Assembly: GCA_964509685.1 (NCBI GenBank)
Contig: CAZDYQ010000001.1
Coordinates: forward strand, 33,320-97,319
Length of the DNA: 64,000 nt
Source of the DNA: JAMLIN01 sp964509685
GTDB lineage: Bacteria; Pseudomonadota; Gammaproteobacteria; Burkholderiales; Burkholderiaceae_E
Direction of reading: 5' to 3'
Shown here: piece after piece, positions 1 to 8,517 of the stretch
How positions within the stretch are numbered: the first letter of the stretch is position 1
How the letters are laid out: every line of letters begins with the position of its first letter
The notes under the pieces: model-generated
What the model was told of the DNA's origin: nothing
What the model saw: the letters and a program-made list of their open reading frames with translations, nothing else
The model's database searches: none
Program-made: the position numbers and the translations under genes

Positions 1-15
1 CCCGGAGCCCAATCG

Positions 16-945
16 ATGACCCCCCTGCGTCCTCCCTCCTCCAGCGGTACCCCCTGGTGGCTGATCGCCATCGTCGTGGTGATCGTCGTCGCCCTGTTCG
101 GCGCCTGGCGCGCGGGGCTGTTCGGCGGCGGCGACATCCTGCCGGGTCGTCCGGGGGCAACGCCCGGCGCCCCGGCCGCGCCCGGATCGCAGTCCGACGC
201 CGCCCCGCCGGCCGTGCCGCCGGCCCCGGGCGTGCCGCCGCTCGATGCGTCGCAGGCCCCCGCCGCGGAGCAGGCCCAGGCGGACGCCGCGCGCGAAGGC
301 CCGCGCTACCCGGTGCCGGCGCTCGACGAGGAGGAGCGGCGCCGCTCGCCGCTGCCCGAGCCCGGCATCGCGAGCGACCCGCCGCTCGCCGAGGCCCTCG
401 CGAGCTTCGGCGACCGCTCCACCCTGACCGGGCTCTTCAACCTGCAGGACATCGCGCGCCGGTTCGTGATCACCGTCGACAACCTGCCGCGCCAGATCGT
501 GCCCTCGCAGGCGAGCATCGTGCGCCGCGTGCCGGGCCCGCTCGAGGTGAAGCCGGTGGACGAGGCCTTCGAGCTCGATCCCTCCAACTACGAGCGCTAC
601 CGGCCCTTCGTGCGCTTCGCCGAAGCGATCGACCCCGGCGCGGTCACGCGCCTGTACGTGCGCTTCTACCCGCTCTTCCAGTACGAGTACCAGCAGCTCG
701 GCTATCCTGATGGCCACTTCAACGACCGGCTGATCGCCGCCATCGACGACATGCTCGCGGCCCCGACGCCGCGCGAGCCGATCCGCCTGGTCCAGCCCAA
801 GGTGCTCTATCGATTTGCCGATCCCGCGCTCGAGTCGCTGTCCGCCGGCCAGAAGATCATGATCCGCATCGGCCCGGACAATGCCCGCCGGCTGCGCACC
901 GTGCTCGTGCGCCTGCGCGACCAGCTGACCACCCTCGGGAACTGA
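16..945 (+). CDS. DUF3014 family membrane-anchored protein
   Basis: Protein of 309 residues in the DUF3014 family, whose function is not known. One hydrophobic segment lies at about residues 14-36. It is followed by a Pro/Ala-rich linker (about 40-100) and then the conserved domain from about 105 to the end, with blocks such as LTGLFNLQDIARRFV, NLPRQIVP, YERYRPFV and LVQPKVLYRF. The layout suggests a single-span inner-membrane protein with a periplasmic domain, which is inference. nudC begins 13 bases after the stop on the same strand, so the two may share a transcript. The ATG lies only 15 bases inside the window, so its promoter is not visible. Confidence 0.85.
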   Translation: MTPLRPPSSSGTPWWLIAIVVVIVVALFGAWRAGLFGGGDILPGRPGATPGAPAAPGSQSDAAPPAVPPAPGVPPLDASQAPAAEQAQADAAREGPRYPVPALDEEERRRSPLPEPGIASDPPLAEALASFGDRSTLTGLFNLQDIARRFVITVDNLPRQIVPSQASIVRRVPGPLEVKPVDEAFELDPSNYERYRPFVRFAEAIDPGAVTRLYVRFYPLFQYEYQQLGYPDGHFNDRLIAAIDDMLAAPTPREPIRLVQPKVLYRFADPALESLSAGQKIMIRIGPDNARRLRTVLVRLRDQLTTLGN

Positions 946-958
946 CACGAAGCCAGCG

Positions 959-1792
959 ATGCTCGTCACACCAAACGGATTCGAACCGCGCCTCGATCTC
1001 TCGCTCGACGACGACACGATCGTCCACCTGTTCGTACGCGACCGCCTGGTCCACAGCCTGGACGAGCCGGGCGGCATGCGCTGGGCACAGTACCGCGCGA
1101 TGGGCTTCTCGGCCGAACGCGTGCATTCGATCGGCCGCTACGGCGGCCAGAACCATGTCGCGGTGGCGCTCCCCGACGACTTCCCCGTGGACCTTCTCCC
1201 GCCCGGCTGGAAGGCGGCCGGCCTGCGACAGTGGTTCGGCATGCTCGACGAGCCCACGCTGTCGCTCGCGATGCGCGCCGTGCAGATCGTGGACTGGGAC
1301 CGTATGCATCGCTTCTGCGGCGCGTGCGGCACGCCTACCGAGCTGCAGTCGAACGAGCGATCGCGGCGCTGCCCGAACTGCGGCCTGATCGTCTATCCGC
1401 GCATCTCGCCGGCGATGATGGTCCTGGTGACCCGCGGCCGCCAGCTGCTGCTCGGGCGCGGCGTGAACTTCGGCGCCAACATGTACAGCGCCCTGGCGGG
1501 CTTTCTCGAGGCCGGGGAATCGATCGAGGAAGCGGTGCGACGCGAAGTGCGCGAGGAGGTCGGCATCGAGGTGGATCGGCTGCGCTACTTCGGCAGCCAG
1601 AGCTGGCCGTTTCCCAACTCGCTGATGATCGCGTTTCGCGCGGAGTATGCCGGTGGGGAACTCAGGCCCGATCCGGCCGAGCTCGCCGACGCGCAATGGT
1701 TCGACCCCGAGAACCTGCCGAAGCTGCCGGGGCGATTCAGCATCGCGCGCGAGCTCATCGAGGACGCGCTGCGCGAACTGCGCGAGATGTAG
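959..1792 (+). CDS. nudC: NADH pyrophosphatase (Nudix hydrolase) NudC
   Basis: NudC hydrolyses NAD(H) to NMN(H) and AMP and can remove NAD caps from RNA. The 277-residue length fits the family. A four-cysteine zinc ribbon is visible (C120/C123 and C138/C141). The Nudix box starts at G181 (GFLEAGES, then REVREEVGI), and after it comes SQSWPFPNS, close to the SQPWPFPxS motif that separates NudC from other Nudix enzymes. The N-terminal half is the usual poorly conserved NudC domain. The gene ends before a GC hairpin shared with the convergent BON gene. Confidence 0.93.
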   Translation: MLVTPNGFEPRLDLSLDDDTIVHLFVRDRLVHSLDEPGGMRWAQYRAMGFSAERVHSIGRYGGQNHVAVALPDDFPVDLLPPGWKAAGLRQWFGMLDEPTLSLAMRAVQIVDWDRMHRFCGACGTPTELQSNERSRRCPNCGLIVYPRISPAMMVLVTRGRQLLLGRGVNFGANMYSALAGFLEAGESIEEAVRREVREEVGIEVDRLRYFGSQSWPFPNSLMIAFRAEYAGGELRPDPAELADAQWFDPENLPKLPGRFSIARELIEDALRELREM

Positions 1793-1809
1793 TCGCCCCG
1801 GACGGACAA

Positions 1810-1830
1810 GGCGGGCGCATCGCGCCCGCC
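1810..1830. terminator. GC hairpin between convergent genes
   Basis: Perfect 9-bp stem GGCGGGCGC / GCGCCCGCC with a 3-base ATC loop, lying between the nudC stop and the stop of the convergent BON gene. There is no T tract on either side, so terminator function for both strands is inferred from position and stem strength only. Confidence 0.5.
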
Positions 1831-1868
1831 CAGCCTTCGGTTCGCCTCGGGGCGCGAGTGCCCGGTCG

Positions 1869-2390
1869 TCAGCTGCCGCTCACCTTCAGCTTGTTCTCGA
1901 CGGAAGTCACGCCCTCGACGTTCTGGGCGAGCTTCTCGATGCGCATTGACTGCTCGGCCGACGGCACTTCGCCCTCCAGGACCACGCGCCCGTCTTCCGT
2001 GTCGACATTGATCTTCAGGCTGCGGACATCGTCCTCGGCGATGAGGGCCGACTTGACCTTGGCGGTGATCGCCGCGTCGAGCGCGCTGTCGGCGGCGCTG
2101 TCGGTCGCCGACCGGGACTGGTCGCCCATCGACGAGCCCTGCGGGTTGCTGCCGGCCGTAGGCGGCGGCGTCGCGCCCGGAATCGCGCCGGTGCGCTCGC
2201 CCGCCGTCGTATCGGCCGCGCGACCCGCCTGGCCGGCAGCCATGCTGCCGCTGTCCTGGCCGGCCGCCTGCGAGGGCGGCTGCCCCGGCGCGGCCGCCTG
2301 GTCGCCGCCACGGTCGCAGGCTGCGAGCATTACGGCGGCCGATACGGCCGCGGCGATCATTCCATGCTTCTTCAAACGTTCGATCTGCAT
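1869..2390 (-). CDS. BON-domain lipoprotein
   Basis: Protein of 173 residues starting with a lipoprotein signal peptide whose lipobox is LAAC (Cys near residue 25). A low-complexity Gly/Ala/Gln/Pro segment follows to about residue 90. The C-terminal half is a BON domain (IDVDTEDGRVVLEGEV-like pattern, here NVDTEDGRVVLEGEVPSAEQ), a fold found in OsmY and in envelope-stress proteins that contact membranes. It should be anchored to a periplasmic membrane face. The gene sits 6 bases after the stop of the 132-residue gene. The last sense codons of that gene, AAG GAG, form this gene's Shine-Dalgarno sequence, which implies translational coupling. Confidence 0.85.
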   Translation of the reverse strand: MQIERLKKHGMIAAAVSAAVMLAACDRGGDQAAAPGQPPSQAAGQDSGSMAAGQAGRAADTTAGERTGAIPGATPPPTAGSNPQGSSMGDQSRSATDSAADSALDAAITAKVKSALIAEDDVRSLKINVDTEDGRVVLEGEVPSAEQSMRIEKLAQNVEGVTSVENKLKVSGS

Positions 2391-2396
2391 ACGTCA

Positions 2397-2795
2397 CTAC
2401 TCCTTGTCGGTTTCGGATGCCCGGCGGGCATCGGTTGAGGGCTCCTCGGTGGCTGGCTTGCCCTCGGCTCGGTGTGGCTTGCTGGCGGCTCCGGCGTCCG
2501 ATTCCTGCGCCCTTTCGATGATTTCGCGGGCACTGCCCCGCAGGTCCGTGTCCTGGCGGCCTGCCGCCAGGTCTTCATAGGCCCGCCGGCCGCTTTCGCG
2601 GTCGGTGCCGGGCTCCATCGAACCGCTGGACTCGTCCCTCTCGTGCGGGCCCTTGAGGCGACCCTCCGGACTGTCGAGTTCGCCTTCGGGTCCGTCCTCG
2701 AGGCCGTCGCGCCCGTCCGGATAGGCATCCTCCTTCGTCGAGCGGGTTCCCGCCCGGGGAGGAGTCTCCGGCCTTCTGGTGCTGGCACTTCGCAT
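2397..2795 (-). CDS. Hydrophilic, probably disordered protein of unknown function
   Basis: I do not recognise a family. The 132-residue product is almost entirely charged and small residues (Asp, Glu, Arg, Gly, Ser), with no signal peptide and no hydrophobic core, so it is probably intrinsically disordered. The only stretch that looks helical is about residues 85-98 (RGSAREIIERAQES). I chose the ATG at 2795 because AAAGGAG lies just upstream in the transcript; a longer upstream reading would run through the riboswitch region. It is the first gene of a two-gene unit with the BON lipoprotein. Such proteins often accompany stress-response genes, but no role can be assigned. Confidence 0.6.
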   Translation of the reverse strand: MRSASTRRPETPPRAGTRSTKEDAYPDGRDGLEDGPEGELDSPEGRLKGPHERDESSGSMEPGTDRESGRRAYEDLAAGRQDTDLRGSAREIIERAQESDAGAASKPHRAEGKPATEEPSTDARRASETDKE

Positions 2796-2894
2796 GATTC
2801 GGACTCCTTTGCCGTGATCCGGCTCGCGCCGGTCGCACTTCAGGGGTGCAGCATCCGTGCCCGCCGGCCCTTCGGGACGGAGGCGCGTATCATC

Positions 2895-3105
2895 CGGGTT
2901 CGATTCGGGTTCCCGCCTCGCCAGGCGGGTGAAAAGGGAAACAGGGAGCGCGGCACCACCGCGCCAACCTGTGCTGCCCCCGCAACGGTAAGCCGGTGCG
3001 GGTGTTCCACGAGCGACGGCCCCCGGCCGTCCCGGCCACTGCGCGATGCGCGGGAAGGCGGAACACCAAGACCGGCCAGCCCGGAGACCTGCCCGGATCG
3101 ACGAG
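2895..3105 (+). promoter_or_regulatory. Cobalamin riboswitch upstream of btuB
   Basis: The region carries the conserved blocks of the cobalamin (B12) aptamer in order: GTGAAAAGGGAA (about 2929-2940), the B12-box-like CTGCCCCCGCAACGGTAA (about 2973-2990), CCACTG then GGGAAGGC (about 3037-3060), and CCAGCCCGGAGACCTGCC closing at about 3093. A TATCAT -10-like element at 2888-2893 would start transcription just before it. The 120 bases between aptamer and start codon contain further GC-rich hairpins but no T-tract terminator, so control of btuB translation is more likely than attenuation (inference). High cobalamin is expected to switch the btu operon off. Confidence 0.93.
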
Positions 3106-3226
3106 GGGCGTTCGCGGGCGGCGACGGCTCCGGGCGCCCCCGCTGGCGGCGCCCCCGGCCCGGTCCGTTCGCTTCGCCGGAGCCCATTCCGCCTGCGGGA
3201 AGGCAGGCCGAAGAAGGAAGCGAAAG

Positions 3227-5134
3227 ATGAAACCTGAGACCACGGCACATCGCCGGCCACGGCCGCGCGCGGCGAACGCGCGCGCGCGCATGTCGACATC
3301 ACTCTCGTTGCTGGTCACGCTCGCGGGCCTGGCGCCGCTCGCCACGCCGGCGCAGGAGGCGCCCGCGCGGCGGCTGCCGCCCGTCGTCGTGAGCGCCAGC
3401 GGCTTCGCGCAGTCGCTCGCCGACGCCATTCCCCACACCACCGTGCACACGCGCGAGGACATCGCCGGTTCTGGCCATACCGACCTGCCCGGCCTGCTCG
3501 CCGGCGCGGCCGGCATCGACCTCGTTCGCAACGGTGGCGCCGGCGGCCTGACCGCGACCTTCCTGCGCGGCGCCGAGGCGCGGCAGGTGCTCGTGATGGT
3601 GGACGGCGTGCGCATCGACTCGGCCACCAGCGGCACCGCGCGGCTGGAGAACCTCCTGCTCGACCAGGTCGAGCGCGTCGAGGTCGTGCGCGGCAACGTG
3701 TCGGCGCTCTACGGGTCGGCGGCGGTGGGCGGTGTCGTGCAGGTCTTCACCCGGCGCGGAGAGGGCCCGCCCCGCGGCAACGCGGCCATCGGCATCGGCT
3801 CGCGCGGCGAGGAGCGAGCGTCCTTCGGCTCCTCCGGCGTGTTCGGCGCGGACGGCGCCACCGACTACTCGCTGCAGGCGACCCGCCATCGGACGGACGG
3901 CAAGTCGGCCATCGACACCCGGCTCCTGCCGTCGGCCGACCCCGACCGCGACGGCTATCGCAACACGAGCCTCGCAGGCTCGATCGGGCACCGGCTGTCC
4001 GCGAGCCATCGAGTCGGCGCGCGCCTCTACTGGAGCGATTCCCTGGTCGATCTCGACGACTCCTTCATGGTGGGCCCCGCGGCGGTGATGCAGCAGGACT
4101 CGCGGCTCACGGTCGCGAGCGCCTGGTGGGAAGCCCGACCGTCGCAGCGCTGGCGCTCGACCCTGCGCGCGAGCACCACGGACGAGCGATCCCTCACCCG
4201 CTACGAGTCGGGCGAGGAAGACCCCTTCGACACGCGCCGCAACGAGATCGAATGGCGCAACGAGCTCGCGCTCGGGCCCGGCATGGCGAGCCTTGGCCTC
4301 GCCGCCGCCCACGAGCGCATCTCCAGCGGCATCGACTACGACCGCAGCCGGCGCCGCAGCCGCAGCGCCTTCGCCGCCTACGCGCTGAAGTCCGGCCCGC
4401 ACCAGGCCGAGGCCGCCGTGCGCTACGACGACTACTCGGACGTCGGGGACGCGACCACCGGCTCGCTCGGCTACGGGTATTCGATCGACGAGCGCTGGAA
4501 GCTCCTGGGCCGCATCGCGACGGCATTCAATGCACCCACCTTCAACCAGCTGTTCTATCCCGGCTTCAGCAACCCCGAGCTCGACCCGGAGCGCGCCCGC
4601 TCGATCGAGCTGGGCGTGCAGTACCAGCGCGAGTCCGTCCTGCTGCGGGCGACCGCCTTCCGGACGCGCTACACGGACATGATCGACTCGCCGCCGCCCG
4701 ACTTCCGCCCGAGCAACGTGGCGAGCGCGCAGGTCCAGGGCCTCGAGCTGACGGCGAGCGGCATCGCGCACGGCTGGCGCTTCGCGGCGAGCGCGACCTT
4801 CCAGTCGCCGACGAACCGCCAGACCGGCGAGACGCTGCTGCGCAGGGCGAAACGCTTCGGCGCGCTCGACGTCTCGCGCCGGTTCGGCGCCTGGGATGCC
4901 GGCGCGGACATCGCCTGGGGCGGCTCGAGGCACGACTTCCGGATCGATACCTTCGCGCCCGTCGTGCTCGAGAGTCGCGCGCGGCTCGGGCTGCGGCTGC
5001 AGCGCCGGATCCTTCCGGACACGAGCCTCGTCGTGCGGCTGGACAACGTTACGGACGACGATACGCCCATCGCCCATGGCTACCTGCCCACGGGGCGCAG
5101 CCTCTTCGTGATGCTGCGCTGGCAGCCCTCCTGA
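3227..5134 (+). CDS. btuB: TonB-dependent vitamin B12 outer-membrane receptor BtuB
   Basis: Outer-membrane receptor for cobalamin, energised by TonB. The 635-residue product has an N-terminal signal region, a TonB-box-like VVVSASG at about residues 49-55, a plug domain (IAGSGHTDLPGLLAGAAGIDL, LRGAEARQVLVMVDGVRI, VERVEVVRGNVSALYGSAAVGGVVQVFT) and a beta-barrel. The start at 3227 is chosen for the strong AGAAGGAAG site upstream. An in-frame ATG at 3290, directly before the hydrophobic signal segment, is the alternative. The cobalamin riboswitch upstream and btuC, btuD and btuF downstream fix the substrate. The C-terminus ends in WQPS rather than the usual terminal aromatic residue. Confidence 0.93.
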   Translation: MKPETTAHRRPRPRAANARARMSTSLSLLVTLAGLAPLATPAQEAPARRLPPVVVSASGFAQSLADAIPHTTVHTREDIAGSGHTDLPGLLAGAAGIDLVRNGGAGGLTATFLRGAEARQVLVMVDGVRIDSATSGTARLENLLLDQVERVEVVRGNVSALYGSAAVGGVVQVFTRRGEGPPRGNAAIGIGSRGEERASFGSSGVFGADGATDYSLQATRHRTDGKSAIDTRLLPSADPDRDGYRNTSLAGSIGHRLSASHRVGARLYWSDSLVDLDDSFMVGPAAVMQQDSRLTVASAWWEARPSQRWRSTLRASTTDERSLTRYESGEEDPFDTRRNEIEWRNELALGPGMASLGLAAAHERISSGIDYDRSRRRSRSAFAAYALKSGPHQAEAAVRYDDYSDVGDATTGSLGYGYSIDERWKLLGRIATAFNAPTFNQLFYPGFSNPELDPERARSIELGVQYQRESVLLRATAFRTRYTDMIDSPPPDFRPSNVASAQVQGLELTASGIAHGWRFAASATFQSPTNRQTGETLLRRAKRFGALDVSRRFGAWDAGADIAWGGSRHDFRIDTFAPVVLESRARLGLRLQRRILPDTSLVVRLDNVTDDDTPIAHGYLPTGRSLFVMLRWQPS

Positions 5135-5147
5135 GCCCGCACGCTCG

Positions 5148-6149
5148 ATGCGTCGCGCACCTCGCATCGCCTGGCCGCTGATCGCGCTCGTCGTCGTGCT
5201 CGGCATCGCGCTCGCCGGCGCCTGCGGCAGCGGCGGGTGCAAGCCGTCGATGTGGTGGTGGTGGTGGGCCGACGGCGCCGATCCGCTCGCGCGGGAGCTG
5301 GTGCTCGGCCTGCGCCTGCCGCGGGCGGCCGCAGGCTTCGCGGTCGGAGGCCTGCTCGCGCTGGCGGGCGCGCTCCTGCAGGTGCTGCTGCGCAATCCGC
5401 TCGCCGATCCCTGGGTGCTGGGCGTCTCCGGCGGCGGCGCGCTCGGCGCCGTCCTGGCGATGTGGGCGGGAGCCGGCGCGACCCTCGTCACCGGCGCGGC
5501 CTGGGTCGGGGCGGCGGTCTCGACGCTGCTGCTGTTCACGCTCGGCGCCGGCGGCGCCAGCCGTGGCCCCGCCCATGGCGCGATCGCCCCCCTGCGCATC
5601 CTGCTTGCCGGCGTCATGCTCGCCTCGGGCTGGGGCGCGCTGCTCACGCTCGTCCTCAGCGTCGCACCGGACGCACGCCTGCGCGGCATGCTCTTCTGGC
5701 TGATCGGGGACCTCGCGGGCGCGGACGCCTGGCTCGCGCCGGGCCTCGCCCTCGTCGCCGGGCTGCTGGCGGCGATGCGGCTCGCGCCTTCGCTCAACCT
5801 GATGCTGCTCGGCGATGCGCGCGCCTTTTCGCTCGGCGTGGACGTCACGCGCCTGCGGCTCGCCACCTGCCTGCTGGCGGCACTCGCCGCCGGCTTCGCC
5901 GTGACCACCGCGGGCGCCGTCGGGTTCGTCGGGCTGATCGTGCCGCACACGCTGCGCCTGGCGCTCGGCAACGACCAGCGCACGCTGCTGCCCGCCTGCG
6001 TGCTCGCCGGCGGGGCGCTGGTCGTGCTCGCAGACACGCTCGCGCGCACCGTCGTCGCGCCGACCCAGCTTCCCGTCGGCGCGATCGTCTCCCTGGTCGG
6101 CGTGCCGGTCTTCCTCGCGCTGCTCGTACGCAGCCGGGCCCTGCGATGA
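5148..6149 (+). CDS. btuC: Cobalamin ABC transporter permease BtuC (FecCD family)
   Basis: Inner-membrane permease of a type II ABC importer, 333 residues with about ten hydrophobic helices. FecCD-family blocks are clear: LRLPRAAAGFAVGGLLALAG, NPLADPWVLGVSGGGALGA and the coupling-helix region GAVGFVGLIVPHTLRL. It begins 13 bases after btuB and its stop overlaps the btuD start. An unusual run of five tryptophans occurs at about residues 36-40, in the first periplasmic loop. The locus context (riboswitch, btuB, btuD, btuF) supports cobalamin rather than a siderophore as substrate. Confidence 0.9.
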   Translation: MRRAPRIAWPLIALVVVLGIALAGACGSGGCKPSMWWWWWADGADPLARELVLGLRLPRAAAGFAVGGLLALAGALLQVLLRNPLADPWVLGVSGGGALGAVLAMWAGAGATLVTGAAWVGAAVSTLLLFTLGAGGASRGPAHGAIAPLRILLAGVMLASGWGALLTLVLSVAPDARLRGMLFWLIGDLAGADAWLAPGLALVAGLLAAMRLAPSLNLMLLGDARAFSLGVDVTRLRLATCLLAALAAGFAVTTAGAVGFVGLIVPHTLRLALGNDQRTLLPACVLAGGALVVLADTLARTVVAPTQLPVGAIVSLVGVPVFLALLVRSRALR

Positions 6150-6940
6150 AGCCCGCCGGCCCCCTGGTCGAGTGGCGCGATGCCGTGGTGCATTCGCCCG
6201 ACGGCCGCCGCCTGTTCGGTCCCTTCGACTGGATCGTCTCGCCCGGCGAGTTCTGGTGCGTGGTCGGCGCGAACGGCGCCGGCAAGAGCAGTCTCGTCGC
6301 CACCGTCGCCGGCCTGCTCGCGCCGCGCGGCGGCTCCCTGCTCCTCGCCGGGCGGCCGATCGGTGACTACGACATCCCCAGCCTGGCCAGCGTGCGCGGC
6401 CTGTTGCCGCAATCCTTCGAGGCGCCCTTCGGGCTCGACGCCTTGCAGACCGTGATGCTCGCGCGCGAGCCGCGCGCCCGCCGCTGGCTGCGCGATGCCC
6501 CGGCCGACCGGGCGGCGGCGCTGGCGGCGCTCGCCCGCTTCGACGTCGCAGCGATGGCCGGGCGCGACGTGGCCACGCTCTCGGGCGGCGAACGCCAGCG
6601 CGTCGGGCTCGCCTCGCTGCTCGCGCAGCGCCCCCTGCTGTACCTGCTCGACGAGCCGCTCACGCACCTCGACCTGCGTCACCAGGTGGCGACGATGCGC
6701 CTGTTCGCCGAGCTCGTCGCCACCGAAGCGGCGGCCGTCGTCGCGGCGGTCCACGACGTCTCGCTCGCGGCCCGGCATGCCACGCATGCGCTCCTGATCG
6801 GCAGCCGCGGCGAGGTGTGGGCGGGCCCGGCCGAGGCGGTGCTCGAGCCCCGGGCGGTCTCCGATGCGCTCGGTTTCCCGCTTCGCCGCGTCCTGGTCGA
6901 CGGCGCGCCCACCTTCGTGCCGGCCGGGGATGCCGCATGA
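6146..6940 (+). CDS. btuD: Cobalamin ABC transporter ATP-binding protein BtuD
   Basis: Cytoplasmic ATPase of the importer, 264 residues. Walker A is GANGAGKSS, the Q-loop is in LLPQSFEAP, the signature is LSGGERQRVGLAS, Walker B is LLYLLDEP, and the switch histidine is in AAVHDVSLAAR. The ATG at 6146 overlaps the btuC stop by four bases (ATGA), and its own stop overlaps the btuF start in the same way, so the three genes should be translated together and expressed under the riboswitch. Confidence 0.92.
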   Translation: MKPAGPLVEWRDAVVHSPDGRRLFGPFDWIVSPGEFWCVVGANGAGKSSLVATVAGLLAPRGGSLLLAGRPIGDYDIPSLASVRGLLPQSFEAPFGLDALQTVMLAREPRARRWLRDAPADRAAALAALARFDVAAMAGRDVATLSGGERQRVGLASLLAQRPLLYLLDEPLTHLDLRHQVATMRLFAELVATEAAAVVAAVHDVSLAARHATHALLIGSRGEVWAGPAEAVLEPRAVSDALGFPLRRVLVDGAPTFVPAGDAA

Positions 6941-7797
6941 TGCCGCGCCCGCATCGATGGGTGGTTGCGGCCCTCGTGGCGGCGGTCCTGGTGACCGGGC
7001 TCCCCGTGGGCGCACGGGCCGGCACGCCGGCGGGCGCCCCGGCGCGCCGCATCGTGAGCCTCGCCCCGCACCTGACGGAACTGCTCTTCGAGGCCGGCGC
7101 CGGCGACAAGGTGGTGGGCGCGAGCGACTGGAGCGACTACCCGGAGGCCGCCCGCGCGATTCCACGCGTCGGCGACAGCCATGCCTTCGACATCGAGCGC
7201 ATCCTTGTCCTGCGGCCGGACCTCGCCGTCGCCTGGGAGGGAGGCAACGCACCGCGACATGTCGCCGCGCTGGAACGGCTCGGGATCCCGGTCCATGTCG
7301 AGACCGCCGAGCGGCTCGACGACATCGGCGACGCGATCGAGCGGCTGGGCCGCCTGGCGGGCACGCAGGCGGTCGCGAACCTGGCCGCGGCACGCTACCG
7401 GGAGCGGCTCGCGCGGCTGCGGGCCCGCCATGCCGGCCGGGCCCCGGTGCGCGTCTTCCACCAGGTCTGGGACGAGCCGCTCATGACGGTCAACGGCCGG
7501 CATCCGGTCAGCGACCTGGTCGCGGCCTGCGGCGGGGTCAATGTGTTCGCCGACGCGCCGGCCCTCGTGCCGCGCGTGTCGCGCGAGGCGGTCCTGCGCG
7601 CGGCGCCGGAGGTGATCACCGCGGCGGAGGGTGCGGGCGATCCGCTGGCGCCCTGGCGGCGATGGCCGTCGCTGCCCGCGGTGGCGGCGGGCCGGCTGGT
7701 CGAGTTGCCGGCCGACATGATCAGCCGGCTCACGCCTCGCCTGCTCGATGCCGCCGAGCCCCTGTGCGCGGCGATCGACGAGGCGCGCCGCAGGTAG
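6937..7797 (+). CDS. btuF: Cobalamin periplasmic binding protein BtuF
   Basis: Substrate-binding protein of 286 residues with a signal peptide (about 1-27, cut near ARA-GT). The body has the type III binding-protein pattern: RIVSLAPHLTELLFEAGAGDKVVG near the mature N-terminus, then GDSHAFDIERILVLRPDLAVAW, a long linking helix around LARLRARH, and a C-terminal lobe with NGRHPVSDLVAACGGVNVFAD. It receives B12 in the periplasm and docks on BtuC. It is the last gene of the four-gene operon; a strong hairpin follows. No cobalamin biosynthesis or salvage gene is adjacent. Confidence 0.9.
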   Translation: MMPRPHRWVVAALVAAVLVTGLPVGARAGTPAGAPARRIVSLAPHLTELLFEAGAGDKVVGASDWSDYPEAARAIPRVGDSHAFDIERILVLRPDLAVAWEGGNAPRHVAALERLGIPVHVETAERLDDIGDAIERLGRLAGTQAVANLAAARYRERLARLRARHAGRAPVRVFHQVWDEPLMTVNGRHPVSDLVAACGGVNVFADAPALVPRVSREAVLRAAPEVITAAEGAGDPLAPWRRWPSLPAVAAGRLVELPADMISRLTPRLLDAAEPLCAAIDEARRR

Positions 7798-7802
7798 TGG
7801 CC

Positions 7803-7823
7803 CGATGCGCGCCGGGCGCATCG
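7803..7823 (+). terminator. Hairpin after the btu operon
   Basis: Perfect 8-bp stem CGATGCGC / GCGCATCG around a GCCGG loop, five bases after the btuF stop. CGATGCGC occurs again at 7830-7837. There is no T tract, so termination is inferred from position. Confidence 0.4.
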
Positions 7824-7887
7824 CGGCCGCCGATGCGCTATCGTGCTGACCGCGCCGGCCTTCGGCGCGTGGATCCCGGAGCCCCGC

Positions 7888-8517
7888 ATGAGCCTGACCC
7901 TGTATGGCGTCGCCGCCTCCCGCACCTCCCGCCCGCTCTGGATGCTCGAGGAGCTGGGCGTGCCCTACGAACGTGTGAAGACCCACTTCCTCGGTGGCGA
8001 AAGCCGGGCGCCGCACATGCTCGCGCTCAATCCCAACGGCCGGATCCCGGTACTGGTGGATGGCGACATCGTCGTGTGGGAGTCCCTGGCGATCAATCTC
8101 TATCTCGCGCGCCGCTTCGGGGGACCGCTGGCGCCGGCCAGCCTCGCGGAGGAGGCGGGAACCCTGCGCTGGAGCTTCTGGGCGATGACCGAATGCGAGA
8201 AGGACGCGCTGGCGATCCTGTTCCACCGTTTCGTCCTGCCGCCCGAACAGCGCAAGCCCGCCCTGGCCGACGCCGCGGAGAAGGCACTTGCCCGGCCCTA
8301 CGGGGTGCTCGAGGCCGAACTCGACGGCAGGGACTACCTGCTCGGCGACCGGTTCACGGTCGCCGACCTGAACGTCGCCTCGGTCCTGGCCTGGGCGGCC
8401 GCCGCCCCGAAGCTGCGCGAGGACCATCCGCGGGTGCGCGCCTGGCTCAAGCGCTGCCTCGGCCGGCCGGCGCAGCAGAAGGTGATGGAGATGGCGCGCG
8501 CCGAGCGGGCCGCATGA
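7888..8517 (+). CDS. Glutathione S-transferase family protein
   Basis: Protein of 209 residues with the two GST domains. The N-terminal thioredoxin-like domain has LTLYGVAASRTSRPLWMLEELGVPYE, then NPNGRIPVL and the ES motif in VVWESLAINLYLA. The C-terminal helical domain has YLLGDRFTVADLNVASVLAW, the usual N-capping/hydrophobic staple segment. It probably conjugates or reduces a substrate with glutathione in the cytosol, but the substrate cannot be told. The ATG at 7888 is preferred over an upstream ATG at 7843 because GST homology starts here and CCCGGAG precedes it. It stands alone between the btu operon and the PLD gene. Confidence 0.87.
   Translation: MSLTLYGVAASRTSRPLWMLEELGVPYERVKTHFLGGESRAPHMLALNPNGRIPVLVDGDIVVWESLAINLYLARRFGGPLAPASLAEEAGTLRWSFWAMTECEKDALAILFHRFVLPPEQRKPALADAAEKALARPYGVLEAELDGRDYLLGDRFTVADLNVASVLAWAAAAPKLREDHPRVRAWLKRCLGRPAQQKVMEMARAERAA

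Noticed and set aside
3299..7393. Long minus-strand open reading frame of 1364 codons opposite the btu operon
   Set aside because: It lies wholly antisense to four genes with clear family motifs and reads as repetitive Arg/Ala/Gly-rich sequence, as expected for a shadow frame in GC-rich DNA.
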